Shown one piece after another: positions 13,839 to 22,219 of a DNA stretch of 25,876 bases. The notes beneath the pieces are model-generated. The model was not told the origin of the DNA. It was given only the letters and a program-made list of their open reading frames with translations, and made no database searches. Both the position numbers and the translations under genes were made by a program. Every line of letters begins with the position of its first letter. The first letter of the stretch is position 1. The stretch comes from CAYMDS01 sp964653195 (GTDB lineage: Bacteria; Patescibacteriota; Microgenomatia; Levybacterales; UBA12049), in NCBI GenBank assembly GCA_964653195.1, contig CAZZCX010000018.1, positions 1-25,876 on the forward strand, given 5' to 3'.

Positions 13839-14543
13839 ATGGAGATATTTCAGGTCATACTTCACGTTGATGAATATTTAAAAATAATTATCGATGCCTT
13901 AGGCCCTATTACCTACGTAATTTTATTCCTTATTGTTTTTGCAGAAACTGGCTTCGTCGTCACTCCTTTTCTCCCTGGTGACTCACTGCTTTTTGCAGTC
14001 GGAACCCTGGCAAGAACAGGACTTCTAAACATCTGGTTGACGTATGTAGTGCTACTTGCTGCAGCTATCATTGGCGATACAGTGAATTACTGGATAGGTC
14101 ATGCCATAGGCCCAAGAGTCTTCGCAAAAGAAAACTCTCGTGTCTTCAAAAAGGCATATCTTGAAAAAACACGTGAGTTTTATGAAAAGCATGGCGGAAA
14201 AACAATTATCTTAGCTCGTTTCGTACCGATAGTCCGTACATTTGCGCCTTTCGTAGCAGGAGTCGGAAAGATGCACTACAGCACATTCCTTTTTTACAAT
14301 ATTACGGGTGGATTTGTCTGGGTAACGAGCCTTGTTTTTGCTGGCTACTTCTTTGGCGGATTGCCCATAATCCGTGAGAATTTTGAATTCGCAGTTGTAG
14401 GAATTGTACTCTTCTCTCTGCTTCCGATGGTTTGGGAGTATATAAATCACAAACGAGGTTCAAAAGTGACAAAGAAGCAATTAGAACATGCGACATATAA
14501 AGATATTCAAAAAACTCTCAAAAAAGAACACCTGAATGATTAA
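13839..14543 (+). CDS. DedA/SNARE-associated family membrane protein
   Basis: The 234-residue protein has the DedA signatures: ETGFVVTPFLPGDSLLFAVG near the first re-entrant loop, GDTVNYWIGHAIG, and the hallmark ARFVPIVRTFAPFVAG followed by a NITGGFVWV segment. About five hydrophobic segments are visible, and the C-terminus is basic and cytoplasmic. DedA proteins act in membrane homeostasis and lipid-carrier (undecaprenyl or phosphatidyl) flipping. A longer frame starting at 13749 overlaps the hexokinase-like gene by 23 bases. The start at 13839 is chosen because the conserved hydrophobic region begins just after it and a consensus promoter is placed exactly for it. Confidence 0.9.
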   Translation: MEIFQVILHVDEYLKIIIDALGPITYVILFLIVFAETGFVVTPFLPGDSLLFAVGTLARTGLLNIWLTYVVLLAAAIIGDTVNYWIGHAIGPRVFAKENSRVFKKAYLEKTREFYEKHGGKTIILARFVPIVRTFAPFVAGVGKMHYSTFLFYNITGGFVWVTSLVFAGYFFGGLPIIRENFEFAVVGIVLFSLLPMVWEYINHKRGSKVTKKQLEHATYKDIQKTLKKEHLND

Positions 14544-14606
14544 AGCAATATTTATTAACTAATAAACGAGTTACTCCATTAACTTGCCCCAAATACAAAA
14601 AACAAT

Positions 14607-15446
14607 ATGACTTCTTACTATAAAGAACAGCTCTTGCCCATTGCGCTTACAATACTTACCTTCATCATACTCTGCGTGATGCTTTACTTTTCTATTCTCG
14701 GTTTAAATCTTCTTCCTTCACAGGAAAAAATTCAGCTTGTCATTCACCCGCAAGACATCCTAGTTGGCTTAACGATTTATCTTAAAACCTCAATTGATTT
14801 TGCTATTTTCATCGGCAATCTAATGCTCAGTAATCCCGGATGGAGAAAAAGGGTTGCAATAGAAATCGGGACAGCAGGAGGAAATGCGCTAGGAACGATC
14901 GTCATTCTCATCGTTTGGAATTTCTTTCGTGAAGTTCCTATTCTTATGGCTTTTATGATATTTATTGCATCTTTAGTGCTTCTAAAGATGGCTGAAGAAA
15001 GCCTCGCAGAATTAAACCATGAACCAAAATCTATTCCACGGCTTTTACAAACTCAACTAAATACTTTACAGAAGTTACTTCAAATACCCAACCGCACTTT
15101 CTCTCCGCTATTGAAGCTCATAAGCCCCAATGCAAGTCTTACAAAAATGAAATCACTGCCCTGGGTCAAACTACTTATTTTCTCAGCATCTATCCCATTT
15201 ATTCTAGGTCTTGATGATTTCGCTGGCTATATACCACTTTTTAACATAATAAACGTATACGGATTTGCCATAGGAGTTTTCCTGGGACACATGATTCTAA
15301 ATGTTGCGTTATTTATTTCACCACAAACTACTGTAAAATATGTAAAAAATGCCTGGGTTCTTGTTATAGGTGGTCTCGCCTTCGTCGCAATTGCTGCGTG
15401 GGGTTTTTATGAGGTCTTCCACATCACTACAGAAATTCTGCACTGA
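14607..15446 (+). CDS. Polytopic membrane protein of unknown function, possible LysE/CadD-like transporter
   Basis: The 279-residue protein has about seven hydrophobic segments: roughly 10-33, 50-72, 85-105, 110-127, 187-210, 217-238 and 248-270. A hydrophilic loop of about 55 residues (130-183) lies in the middle. The halves look related: SIDFAIFIGNL (62-72) and GLDDFAGYIPLF (201-212) each put an acidic residue before FA at the same place in a helix, each followed by a Gly-rich helix. That pseudo-repeat resembles the LysE/CadD/TerC class of transporters, but no specific signature was recognised, so the assignment is weak. A TTACTC-17-TACAAA promoter candidate ends 7 bases before the ATG. It converges with the metallopeptidase gene, with 2 bases between stops. 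Confidence 0.7.
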   Translation: MTSYYKEQLLPIALTILTFIILCVMLYFSILGLNLLPSQEKIQLVIHPQDILVGLTIYLKTSIDFAIFIGNLMLSNPGWRKRVAIEIGTAGGNALGTIVILIVWNFFREVPILMAFMIFIASLVLLKMAEESLAELNHEPKSIPRLLQTQLNTLQKLLQIPNRTFSPLLKLISPNASLTKMKSLPWVKLLIFSASIPFILGLDDFAGYIPLFNIINVYGFAIGVFLGHMILNVALFISPQTTVKYVKNAWVLVIGGLAFVAIAAWGFYEVFHITTEILH

Positions 15447-15448
15447 GC

Positions 15449-16285
15449 TCACCTTTCTAGCTGATAATCTTCTGTGTGCAATTCTTGCTCGACGACTGGA
15501 GACCCTTGCAGCCAATCCTCTCTCGAATGATCATTAAAACCCGTACCATTCCTATAATTTAAAATCCTCGTTGCTAAATAGCGCATATAATCTTCAATGT
15601 CTCTCTTCGATTCTTTTTCTCTTGCATGAATATTTCCTGAATTTAATATTATTTCTAAAAACCTTGCTTGCTCGCTCATTGCGTGCCTTTCTGCCCATAA
15701 TGAATAAGATGGCAAGCCACTTCTTCGTTGAAGTACATGCTGCCATTCATGAATAACATTCGCTGCGTAAAGAATGGGTCGGATCAATTTATTGTATTTA
15801 TTATAATTAGGAGATGTGGTTGTATAGTCATATGAAACAAAGTAAGGATAGCGTATGTCGCTTTTGACCCCTAAAGATACAAGATCGTGCTTATCGCTTT
15901 CGCCTCGTGGGTATCGAGAATCGGAAAAAGTAAAATGCACCCCGAATTGTCTTATTAGCTCACTAAGCGCTTTTTCACCGCGCGTTCTCTCAGGGCTTGC
16001 AAAGTCCGAGTATATATATGGATTTATAACTACATTCATTGAACGTAAATAGCTATACCCAAGCGAGTCAAGGATATTAAAAGCCTTTGCCATCTCTGCT
16101 ATAGAATGAGATTGGCCAATAATGTATTGATCTGGATGACCAGGAGGTTTCCCTACTGCTATTCTCGGCACAGTCGTATCATGACCATCAGTAGAATACT
16201 GCCATAAGAGAAGATTGCCCTCGTGCTCCATCAACCTGTCTCCGCATTTACTTACCGGCCTAAATTGATTATGTAGTTCTTTCAT
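15449..16285 (-). CDS. Putative cytoplasmic zinc metallopeptidase with HEWQH motif
   Basis: The 278-residue protein has no signal peptide or transmembrane segment. It carries a zincin-type motif H179-E-W-Q-H183 in a helix preceded by LIRPILYAANVI. Downstream WAERHAMSEQARFLEI offers Glu199 or Glu205 as the third zinc ligand, the arrangement seen in many gluzincin-like families. The N-terminal half (many Tyr, Asp, Arg, His) was not recognised. Zinc peptidase activity is inferred from the motif alone, and the substrate is unknown. It has its own promoter and is flanked by the DUF4012 gene upstream on the same strand. No close family was recognised. Confidence 0.65.
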   Translation of the reverse strand: MKELHNQFRPVSKCGDRLMEHEGNLLLWQYSTDGHDTTVPRIAVGKPPGHPDQYIIGQSHSIAEMAKAFNILDSLGYSYLRSMNVVINPYIYSDFASPERTRGEKALSELIRQFGVHFTFSDSRYPRGESDKHDLVSLGVKSDIRYPYFVSYDYTTTSPNYNKYNKLIRPILYAANVIHEWQHVLQRRSGLPSYSLWAERHAMSEQARFLEIILNSGNIHAREKESKRDIEDYMRYLATRILNYRNGTGFNDHSREDWLQGSPVVEQELHTEDYQLER

Positions 16286-16294
16286 TAGACCGAT

Positions 16295-16324
16295 AGTATA
16301 ATATATTCATGCAATTAATACCAA
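16295..16324 (-). promoter_or_regulatory. Promoter of the metallopeptidase gene with a TATAAT on the opposite strand
   Basis: On the minus strand a -35 TTGGTA (16319-16324), an 18-base spacer and a -10 TATACT (16295-16300) are followed by 9 bases before the ATG. On the plus strand TATAAT (16297-16302) overlaps it and precedes a short open reading frame by 6 bases, so the site may fire in both directions. Confidence 0.45.
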
Positions 16325-16389
16325 TTTACAAGATACGGCTATTATTGAATTTTATACCCGAAGCATTACCAAACAGAGTAAGTAACTAA
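16309..16389 (+). CDS. Possible 26-residue peptide, leaderless
   Basis: An ATG at 16309 opens 26 codons (starts MQLIPIYKIRLLLNF, ends PNRVSN) and a TAA. It is preceded at exactly 6 bases by a consensus TATAAT (16297-16302), the same geometry as the leaderless genes in this window. The peptide is hydrophobic and basic, as small membrane peptides often are. No -35 or homolog is known, and AT-rich sequence yields such patterns by chance, so this is a weak candidate. Confidence 0.2.
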   Translation: MQLIPIYKIRLLLNFIPEALPNRVSN

Positions 16390-16409
16390 GAAGAAGCTTC
16401 AATTAAAAA

Positions 16410-19067
16410 CTATCTCTTCCCAAGATTGATTTCTATCTCTCGATCTTCTAACAAATTGGTTAAGAGCGATGCTGTATTGCCACTTTTCTTAATCCCTTCT
16501 GACGAGTTCAAGATTTTATAATTTCCTGGATGATTAAATGAAAATGCATACGAATCAGCACCAGTGCCAGGTTGCTTAAATAGCTTTAAAGAGTAATCTA
16601 ACGCTCCCGTTTTTGAAAACTTAAAGTTAATTTCGTAATTTATAGTAATAATCTTTTTCTTTCCAGATGGAACATTAATTAAAAAACCATAAACTTCTTT
16701 TCCGTCTACCTCTGTATTCTCTACTTCCAGTCCGCTTTGAGGCGTATAGCCTAATGCGGTAAAAACCGATGGATCAGTAACAGCAGGTACCATATCCTGA
16801 GACACCCCGTCAAATTGAAGTGTTTTTAAAACAGCATCTTTTGGCAAGATAAACCTTAGGTATGCCTTATAATCGCCTCCATATTTATCGCGATCTTTGC
16901 TTTTGTTTATATAGTGAATTGAGACTTTTTCCCCAACCCCACCTGTCTCTTTGATATTTACTTCATGCGAGATAGATCTATCGATATAATAATTTACCTT
17001 ATTCATTCCCAAATTTGCCTCATTGATCCCCAAGAAATCGTTAAGTACGCCTTCTTTGCTTTCTCTGTTATCTATAAGGCTTGATCCCCCTCCTCTCATA
17101 TCAAATACTTTCTGAATTGATTGTTGAGGGTGTGCAAATAGCATATGTTTTTCCTTTATATTTTCAGATATGACTTTTATTATCTTCTGATAAGGCACGT
17201 CTTTGCTCTCAAACAAACGATTAAAAAGACTTACGGATACTGCTTTTAAAAAGTTCTGCTTTTGGTTACTGCCTGGGAAAAAATTATCCTGTGCATAGGA
17301 TTCAGTTAGATGAAAAAAGTTTTCAGATGTTATCGTTTCATTGTATCCTGCAACTTTTATTGGACCAGTTGCTTCTAGGAGTTTTTGTAAAACATTTGTG
17401 TCAATTGCGATTACCCCATCAGCCTCATCTTTCATTTCAGCGTTGTAGAAAAAAGCAGCATGTGCGCCATTTCTGGTAAAATCCAGCTCGAAATTGCTAT
17501 CCCTTAAAAACCAATGGCTAGCACCTAAATATCTTCTCAGCTGAAAAGGAGGCTCGATGTGCCTGTCAAGTTGGCCATCTGCATCATAAACATCATGTAT
17601 AGTAAATTCTAAAATCTTTCCATCTTTAATCTTCAAAACCCCAAAAGATCCAATAAAGCCTCCGCCAGGCCGAAGCTCCATGTTGTTCTGAAATAGCACC
17701 AAATACCTTCTTTCCCCTTCCATTCCCAAAATCTCAGGCAATACGTCATATAATCCATCAAACAGTCCACTTACCTGTTCTGACTCCTTAATATATCTCT
17801 CATAGTCTTTAGGAATACCACCTTCCGCCTTTAACGCAGACACTCCGAGTACCACTTGACGCATATGCTGCATACTTAGCAAAAAGTCTTTTTCAGGATT
17901 CTCGCTTTCATTCGCATAAACCCTCTTTAGCGCTAAAGCACCATCAATTCCATCAATTACAACGCCTGACGCCCTCTCCCCACCCCTTATCCCATTCCTT
18001 ATAGCATTCACCTGTCTACCTGCACCAAGGTATTTAAAAATCTCTACCCCCAGCACGCTCTTATTGGAGATTGCAAAAAATGTATTTGCAGCAACAGCTG
18101 ATGACCGAGCTTTCAAAAGCTCCCCATCATACACCTGACTCTTTGTCCGCATTAAAAAGCTGCTTCCAATAAGCCCCATTAAAATCGGAAACCCAAATGC
18201 CAAAACCAAACTCGCCATTATGCCTAATTGAGCAGTCCGCTTTGATAAGAAAGTACTTTTCGCATTGCTCTTTCTTTTCTTCGAATATGACTTTTTATCA
18301 ATTTGCAAAACCGTAGAAGGAATTGATTTTTCGATATCATAATCGGCACCCAAAAGCGACGCATGCGAAGATAGCTTAAACTCAGGCTCTATGGAGGGGA
18401 TATTTTTATGCATATTCACCTGGATCAAAGGGTTTTTTTTAAGAAGCATTCTTGCAAATGTAAGCTTGGTAACAGGATGTGGAGGCAAAGCATAATATAC
18501 CTTATCTGCACTTGCAGCATCTGATTCCATGAATTTCAAGGCGCTTAACAAATCATTTATGCCTATTGGGTAAATCATGCTAAGTGGATCTGAGATGGAA
18601 ATCCTGCCTCTTGTTGCTTCCTGAAGCATTTCATATGCAGGGCTATCAACATTCTCCCCTGTCATTAAATCCCCCACTATAATTACCTTAATTCTTTCAG
18701 ATACGCCCGATATGTATTCTAAGAGCCTATCTGAAGCATCTCTTAAAAAGATCAATAAAAATACAGACGAATTATCCTCAAGCGCTTTTTTTGCAAAAGC
18801 AGGAAGTAACCTAAGAAGCATCTCATCTTTCTTGTAAAGCAATATTTGCTTATCGTATTTAGTCTTAGGAATTATAGGAAGCTTTTTTGTCAGGCGAACT
18901 GGATAAATGTTTTTTTCACCTGACAATGAAGCACCTTGAGTTAAGTAAACTACCACTTTTTCCAATGATAATTTACTAGCCATTTGACGGCCCACCAATC
19001 CTTCTTTGTCATATAGAAGTATAGGATTAGAGTTTGTATTTTTTGGGACCTCTACTAACTTATCCAT
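16410..19067 (-). CDS. DUF4012 protein with degenerate SDR-like N-terminal domain
   Basis: Numbering is from the ATG at 19067 (885 residues); a GTG at 19094 would add nine and overlaps a likely -10. Residues 1-260 resemble a nucleotide-sugar epimerase (extended SDR) fold without its glycine-rich NAD loop: PILLYDKEGLVGRQMASKL, RIKVIIVGDLM and ALPPHPVTKLTFARML. After a Lys/Ser-rich linker, one transmembrane helix (about 281-306) leads to a large extracytoplasmic part with the DUF4012 signature LVLFQNNMELRPGGGFIGSF (about 456-475). The C-terminal part looks like a beta-sandwich. DUF4012 proteins occur in CPR and Gram-positive bacteria near exopolysaccharide genes, and the O-antigen-ligase-like gene upstream on the same strand agrees. 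The biochemical role is unknown; a part in building or anchoring surface glycans is inferred. Confidence 0.87.
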   Translation of the reverse strand: MDKLVEVPKNTNSNPILLYDKEGLVGRQMASKLSLEKVVVYLTQGASLSGEKNIYPVRLTKKLPIIPKTKYDKQILLYKKDEMLLRLLPAFAKKALEDNSSVFLLIFLRDASDRLLEYISGVSERIKVIIVGDLMTGENVDSPAYEMLQEATRGRISISDPLSMIYPIGINDLLSALKFMESDAASADKVYYALPPHPVTKLTFARMLLKKNPLIQVNMHKNIPSIEPEFKLSSHASLLGADYDIEKSIPSTVLQIDKKSYSKKRKSNAKSTFLSKRTAQLGIMASLVLAFGFPILMGLIGSSFLMRTKSQVYDGELLKARSSAVAANTFFAISNKSVLGVEIFKYLGAGRQVNAIRNGIRGGERASGVVIDGIDGALALKRVYANESENPEKDFLLSMQHMRQVVLGVSALKAEGGIPKDYERYIKESEQVSGLFDGLYDVLPEILGMEGERRYLVLFQNNMELRPGGGFIGSFGVLKIKDGKILEFTIHDVYDADGQLDRHIEPPFQLRRYLGASHWFLRDSNFELDFTRNGAHAAFFYNAEMKDEADGVIAIDTNVLQKLLEATGPIKVAGYNETITSENFFHLTESYAQDNFFPGSNQKQNFLKAVSVSLFNRLFESKDVPYQKIIKVISENIKEKHMLFAHPQQSIQKVFDMRGGGSSLIDNRESKEGVLNDFLGINEANLGMNKVNYYIDRSISHEVNIKETGGVGEKVSIHYINKSKDRDKYGGDYKAYLRFILPKDAVLKTLQFDGVSQDMVPAVTDPSVFTALGYTPQSGLEVENTEVDGKEVYGFLINVPSGKKKIITINYEINFKFSKTGALDYSLKLFKQPGTGADSYAFSFNHPGNYKILNSSEGIKKSGNTASLLTNLLEDREIEINLGKR

Positions 19068-19339
19068 AATAATCTTTATCTTAAAGCATATCACAGATTT
19101 ATCAGGCTTTCGAAGTACTACAAGAGAAAAATTACTGAATGCTTCACTACAGACAACATCTTATTCGCATTTTATAAACGAATCTAGCCTTGAAATTATA
19201 CTTTTATATTCAATCTACCTAACAAATTTATTAATTAAATATTTCAACTTAGGAGAGTTGGGTTATTTGATGGACAGTAGAAAAAGTACGAATTTTTACA
19301 ACTAAAGTTACATTTTCTAAATATATCAAACTGTTTCGC
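19068..19339. other. Intergenic region with no recognisable gene
   Basis: The 272 bases between the DUF4012 start and the O-antigen-ligase-like stop are AT-rich. An extended -10 TGATATGCT on the minus strand lies 17 bases before the DUF4012 ATG. A 99-codon plus-strand frame crossing the DUF4012 start has no recognisable protein character. No RNA gene or terminator was seen. Confidence 0.5.
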
Positions 19340-20779
19340 CTAAATTTCTCTGGACGGAGTCCGAAAAGATTGATCTAATGCTATAATCATACCTATTATG
19401 AGTGCAAGCAAAAGCCTTCCTTGTTGCAGTGTTAAAAAATAATGATCGAATACTCCAAGCAATATAACAGCCCAAAATATTAATATCATTTCAGGATGGG
19501 TCCAAATCAGTGGTTTTAATTTAATATATAAATTTTTAGTCATTAAAGCTATAAGGGTAAAGCCTACAATTCCAGTTTCGGTTAGAATAAGTAAATAAAT
19601 ATTATGCACTGGCTGAAGAGGCGTCTTGTATAACGAAATATAGGATGGAAGTGCAACTAGAAAATTTCCGATCCCTACGCCTAGCAATGGATGAGACCAA
19701 AACATATAAGCAGCAGATTTAAAAAGATCTACTCTTTGCACAAATGATTCATCTATAAAGCTAAATTCAAAAAATCGCAAAACTAAACTTGGAAGAAGAA
19801 GAAAGGGCATGACTACACCTATAACACCCAATACGATCATCCACCAAATCTTACCAATATGCGTTTTGAGAAAAGGGACTAAAACCGAATCAACCTGAAC
19901 CGCTTTCTTGCTTTTTCTAACGTCCATTAAATGATTTAGCTTTAAAACCAAGAAATAAATCGCAATTATAACACCCACCACAATAACAGACCTACTCATG
20001 GTTAGCATTATTACTATTAACGATAGACACAGGCTCACATATAGGTATGATTTCTCGAAAGTCGACTTATAGCTCTTTACGCTGAACACAACAATCAAGA
20101 CCCCTATCAGTAGATATCCCGCCAAAACATTTGGATGGGGGAGAGTGCCATACGGACGCAAAAGCAAAGCCCCACCTAAGGACGCTACAGCTATACCGGG
20201 AGTTTGTGAAACAAATGACCGCTCTCCTAAAAAATATAATAAGCCACCAAATGATCCCTGAATAAGAAACTGTCCTACACCAAGAAGAGATTGAATAAGC
20301 ATACTAGATGCAAAAACCAATACCAACATTTTCTGTATATTCTTTTTTTGAAATAGACGGGAGGCGATTAAAGCAAAAACGCTAAGCTCTAATATTTTTA
20401 ATAGTGAGATAAGCCCAAGTGGTGGTCGAGAAGAAAACCAAATCCCTGCAATAATTGACAAAAAAAAGATTACAGCCCTCCACTTCCTTGACCAATAAGT
20501 GAAGTAGCTGGCAATTGGCCTTTTAGAGACTATTAATTTATTTCTATAGAAAGTTGTACTTCCGCTTAAAAAAGACAACGCAATATTTTCGAAAATCAAT
20601 ACTATAATTAAAGCGTCAGTAAAAAAAAGAGTGGGGGACAGATAATCTATTCTTCTTCCCATTATATAAGCATAATCCGGCCAGAAATGTAACCCTAGCT
20701 GAGTGGGTAGAAAAAAAACAATAAGAAGAAAAGTTATTTGCTGTAAGGGTAGAAAAAGGCGATAACCAACTGGAGACAT
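19340..20779 (-). CDS. O-antigen ligase/polymerase (Wzy/WaaL)-like membrane protein
   Basis: The 479-residue protein has about ten to twelve transmembrane helices and the Wzy_C signature loop: HPLLGVGIGNFLVALPSY near 350-370, then PVHNIYLLILTETGIVG near 390. MSRSVIVVG near 260 matches the conserved Arg-containing helix of the family. Such proteins transfer or polymerise undecaprenyl-linked glycans on the outer face of the cytoplasmic membrane. With no outer-membrane machinery visible in the window, a cell-surface polysaccharide or S-layer glycan is more likely than LPS. It is followed by the DUF4012 gene on the same strand. Its own promoter overlaps the start region next to the khpB stop. Confidence 0.88.
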   Translation of the reverse strand: MSPVGYRLFLPLQQITFLLIVFFLPTQLGLHFWPDYAYIMGRRIDYLSPTLFFTDALIIVLIFENIALSFLSGSTTFYRNKLIVSKRPIASYFTYWSRKWRAVIFFLSIIAGIWFSSRPPLGLISLLKILELSVFALIASRLFQKKNIQKMLVLVFASSMLIQSLLGVGQFLIQGSFGGLLYFLGERSFVSQTPGIAVASLGGALLLRPYGTLPHPNVLAGYLLIGVLIVVFSVKSYKSTFEKSYLYVSLCLSLIVIMLTMSRSVIVVGVIIAIYFLVLKLNHLMDVRKSKKAVQVDSVLVPFLKTHIGKIWWMIVLGVIGVVMPFLLLPSLVLRFFEFSFIDESFVQRVDLFKSAAYMFWSHPLLGVGIGNFLVALPSYISLYKTPLQPVHNIYLLILTETGIVGFTLIALMTKNLYIKLKPLIWTHPEMILIFWAVILLGVFDHYFLTLQQGRLLLALIIGMIIALDQSFRTPSREI

Positions 20780-20786
20780 CTGAACT

Positions 20787-20795
20787 ATTGTAGCA
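20787..20795 (-). promoter_or_regulatory. Leaderless extended -10 promoter of the O-antigen-ligase-like gene
   Basis: On the minus strand TGCTACAAT (hexamer 20787-20792) ends 7 bases before the ATG, so transcription should start at or next to the start codon. It lies in the 21-base spacer after khpB. No -35 was recognised. Confidence 0.55.
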
Positions 20796-20800
20796 TTTCT

Positions 20801-21274
20801 TTATTTTGGTTTTATAACGAGGACTCGATCACGACCCGTACCTTCAGATTCTGTAATTACATCAGGATCGTCTTTAAGGATCATATGTACAACTCTTCGC
20901 TCCCATGACTTTAGGGAATTTACTACTTTTTCTCTGTTTTCAGAAACAACAGCTTCCTTAAGCTGCGACACCAATTGCTCAAGATACTCTGTGCGTTGCT
21001 GTTTATATCCACCCACATCTACCATAACTCTTACAAATCTACCAATTTTTTTACTAACAGCAAGAGAGAGCAGAAGCTGCAAGCTTTCAAGTGTTTCACC
21101 GTGATAACCAATAATTATTCCGCTTTCTACTGTCTCTAGAACCACCTCAATCGATTCGTCGTTTAGCTCAACTGCTACATCTACATCTAGCTCAAGCTTG
21201 TCTAAAAATTCTTTTATGACAGCTCTTGCTGCGTCTAATTCTTTTTTTGTGATTTTTTTAGGCTCATCTGTCAT
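20801..21274 (-). CDS. khpB: KhpB/Jag RNA-binding protein (KH and R3H domains)
   Basis: The 157-residue protein has a KH domain with its RNA-binding loop at GYHG (56-59, in SGIIIGYHGETLESLQ). A C-terminal R3H domain follows, with the Arg-x3-His pair Arg126 and His130 (SWERRVVH). The Jag-N domain of B. subtilis SpoIIIJ-associated Jag (208 residues) is absent, so this is a minimal version. KhpB partners KhpA in other bacteria and influences cell division and RNA stability. The gene follows yidC by 2 bases, the conserved rpmH-rnpA-yidD-yidC-jag order. Confidence 0.93.
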   Translation of the reverse strand: MTDEPKKITKKELDAARAVIKEFLDKLELDVDVAVELNDESIEVVLETVESGIIIGYHGETLESLQLLLSLAVSKKIGRFVRVMVDVGGYKQQRTEYLEQLVSQLKEAVVSENREKVVNSLKSWERRVVHMILKDDPDVITESEGTGRDRVLVIKPK

Positions 21275-21276
21275 AG

Positions 21277-22056
21277 TTATTTTTTATTTCTTTCTGCTAT
21301 ATACTGCTGTATGATACCAAAAATTGTGAATGTATTCCAGTATAGAGATAGACCTAGAGGGAACGAGTTTGCGAAAAACCCAATCATAACGGGAAAAACA
21401 TATAATGACTGAGTTTGCATAGCTGATGCAAAGTCGCTTTCAGGTTTTTTATTTTTAATGCTCGAAGTCTTTTTCACTTCCTTCTTAACCTGCGGTTTAA
21501 ACATCATTTTAGACTGCATGAATTGCAATACACCAGTAATTACGGGCACAAGCAATATTAAGGGGCCAACTGTTTTTATAAGCACTGATGGCGAAGACCC
21601 GATGGGTAGACCAAAAAACTGCGTATCCCATAGGCTCGTTAATTTAAGAGAGTCGGTATAAATCAATTTATTTACAGTATCAATTGATGTAGCGCGGACG
21701 GTATTATTTAATACACCGTATAATCCCCAAATTATAGGGAGCTGTACTAACATAGGGAGACACCCTGCGATCGGATTTACTCCGTATTCCTTGTAAAGCT
21801 TCATGGTCTCCTGCTGCAGCCTCTGAGGATTGCTTTTATGTTTTTCTTTTAGTCGACTAAGGTGAGGCTGAACCTCCTGGAGCTTTTTACTTGCTTTCAT
21901 CTGCGAAGAGGTCAAAGGATATAAAAGCAATCGAATAAGAACCGTGAGTCCGATTATTGAGAAGCCCAAAGCAAAGGGCACGCCGATAAAGCTAAGTAAT
22001 TGATATATTGCGACAAGCGCATTTGTAATTGGTTGATTTATAAGAAGATTAAACAT
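21277..22056 (-). CDS. yidC: Membrane protein insertase YidC, short Gram-positive-type
   Basis: The 259-residue protein has the five-helix YidC core. It starts in a hydrophobic segment, with the conserved Arg42 of the hydrophilic groove (IIGLTVLIRLLLYPLTSSQM). A positively charged cytoplasmic hairpin (52-92, KLQEVQPHLSRLKEKHKSNP) follows, then GCLPMLVQLPIIWGLY and the closing PLGLSLYWNTFTIFGIIQQY. The E. coli-type periplasmic P1 domain is absent. It inserts membrane proteins alone or with SecYEG. Its first 16 codons lie in the left copy of the duplicated 55-base end. If the gap is collapsed, its ATG overlaps the yidD stop by 8 bases. Confidence 0.95.
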   Translation of the reverse strand: MFNLLINQPITNALVAIYQLLSFIGVPFALGFSIIGLTVLIRLLLYPLTSSQMKASKKLQEVQPHLSRLKEKHKSNPQRLQQETMKLYKEYGVNPIAGCLPMLVQLPIIWGLYGVLNNTVRATSIDTVNKLIYTDSLKLTSLWDTQFFGLPIGSSPSVLIKTVGPLILLVPVITGVLQFMQSKMMFKPQVKKEVKKTSSIKNKKPESDFASAMQTQSLYVFPVMIGFFANSFPLGLSLYWNTFTIFGIIQQYIAERNKK

Positions 22057-22064
22057 TTATTTTT
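22010..22064. repeat. Left copy of a 55-base contig-end duplication
   Basis: These 55 bases, containing the 5' end of yidC, are identical to 22165-22219 on the other side of the N gap. An exact repeat at both ends of a gap is the mark of an unmerged overlap between contigs. Confidence 0.95.
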
Positions 22065-22164
22065 NNNNNNNNNNNNNNNNNNNNNNNNNNNNNNNNNNNN
22101 NNNNNNNNNNNNNNNNNNNNNNNNNNNNNNNNNNNNNNNNNNNNNNNNNNNNNNNNNNNNNNNN
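22065..22164. other. Assembly gap of 100 Ns
   Basis: Exactly 100 undetermined bases, the conventional placeholder for a gap of unknown size. Because the flanks are the same 55 bases, the true gap is probably negative (an overlap), and no sequence needs to be missing. Confidence 0.98.
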
Positions 22165-22219
22165 GCGACAAGCGCATTTGTAATTGGTTGATTTATAAGA
22201 AGATTAAACATTTATTTTT
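22165..22219. repeat. Right copy of the 55-base contig-end duplication
   Basis: Identical to 22010-22064. It holds a second copy of the yidC start, here cut off by the gap, and the true stop region of yidD. Only one of the two copies should be kept. Confidence 0.95.

Noticed and set aside
19006..19305. 99-codon plus-strand frame between the DUF4012 and O-antigen-ligase-like genes
   Set aside because: It overlaps the start of the DUF4012 gene antisense, lacks a promoter or start signal, and its sequence looks like translated AT-rich spacer.
22000..22191. Plus-strand frame running through the N gap
   Set aside because: It exists only because Ns are read as open codons; its ends are the antisense of the duplicated yidC start.
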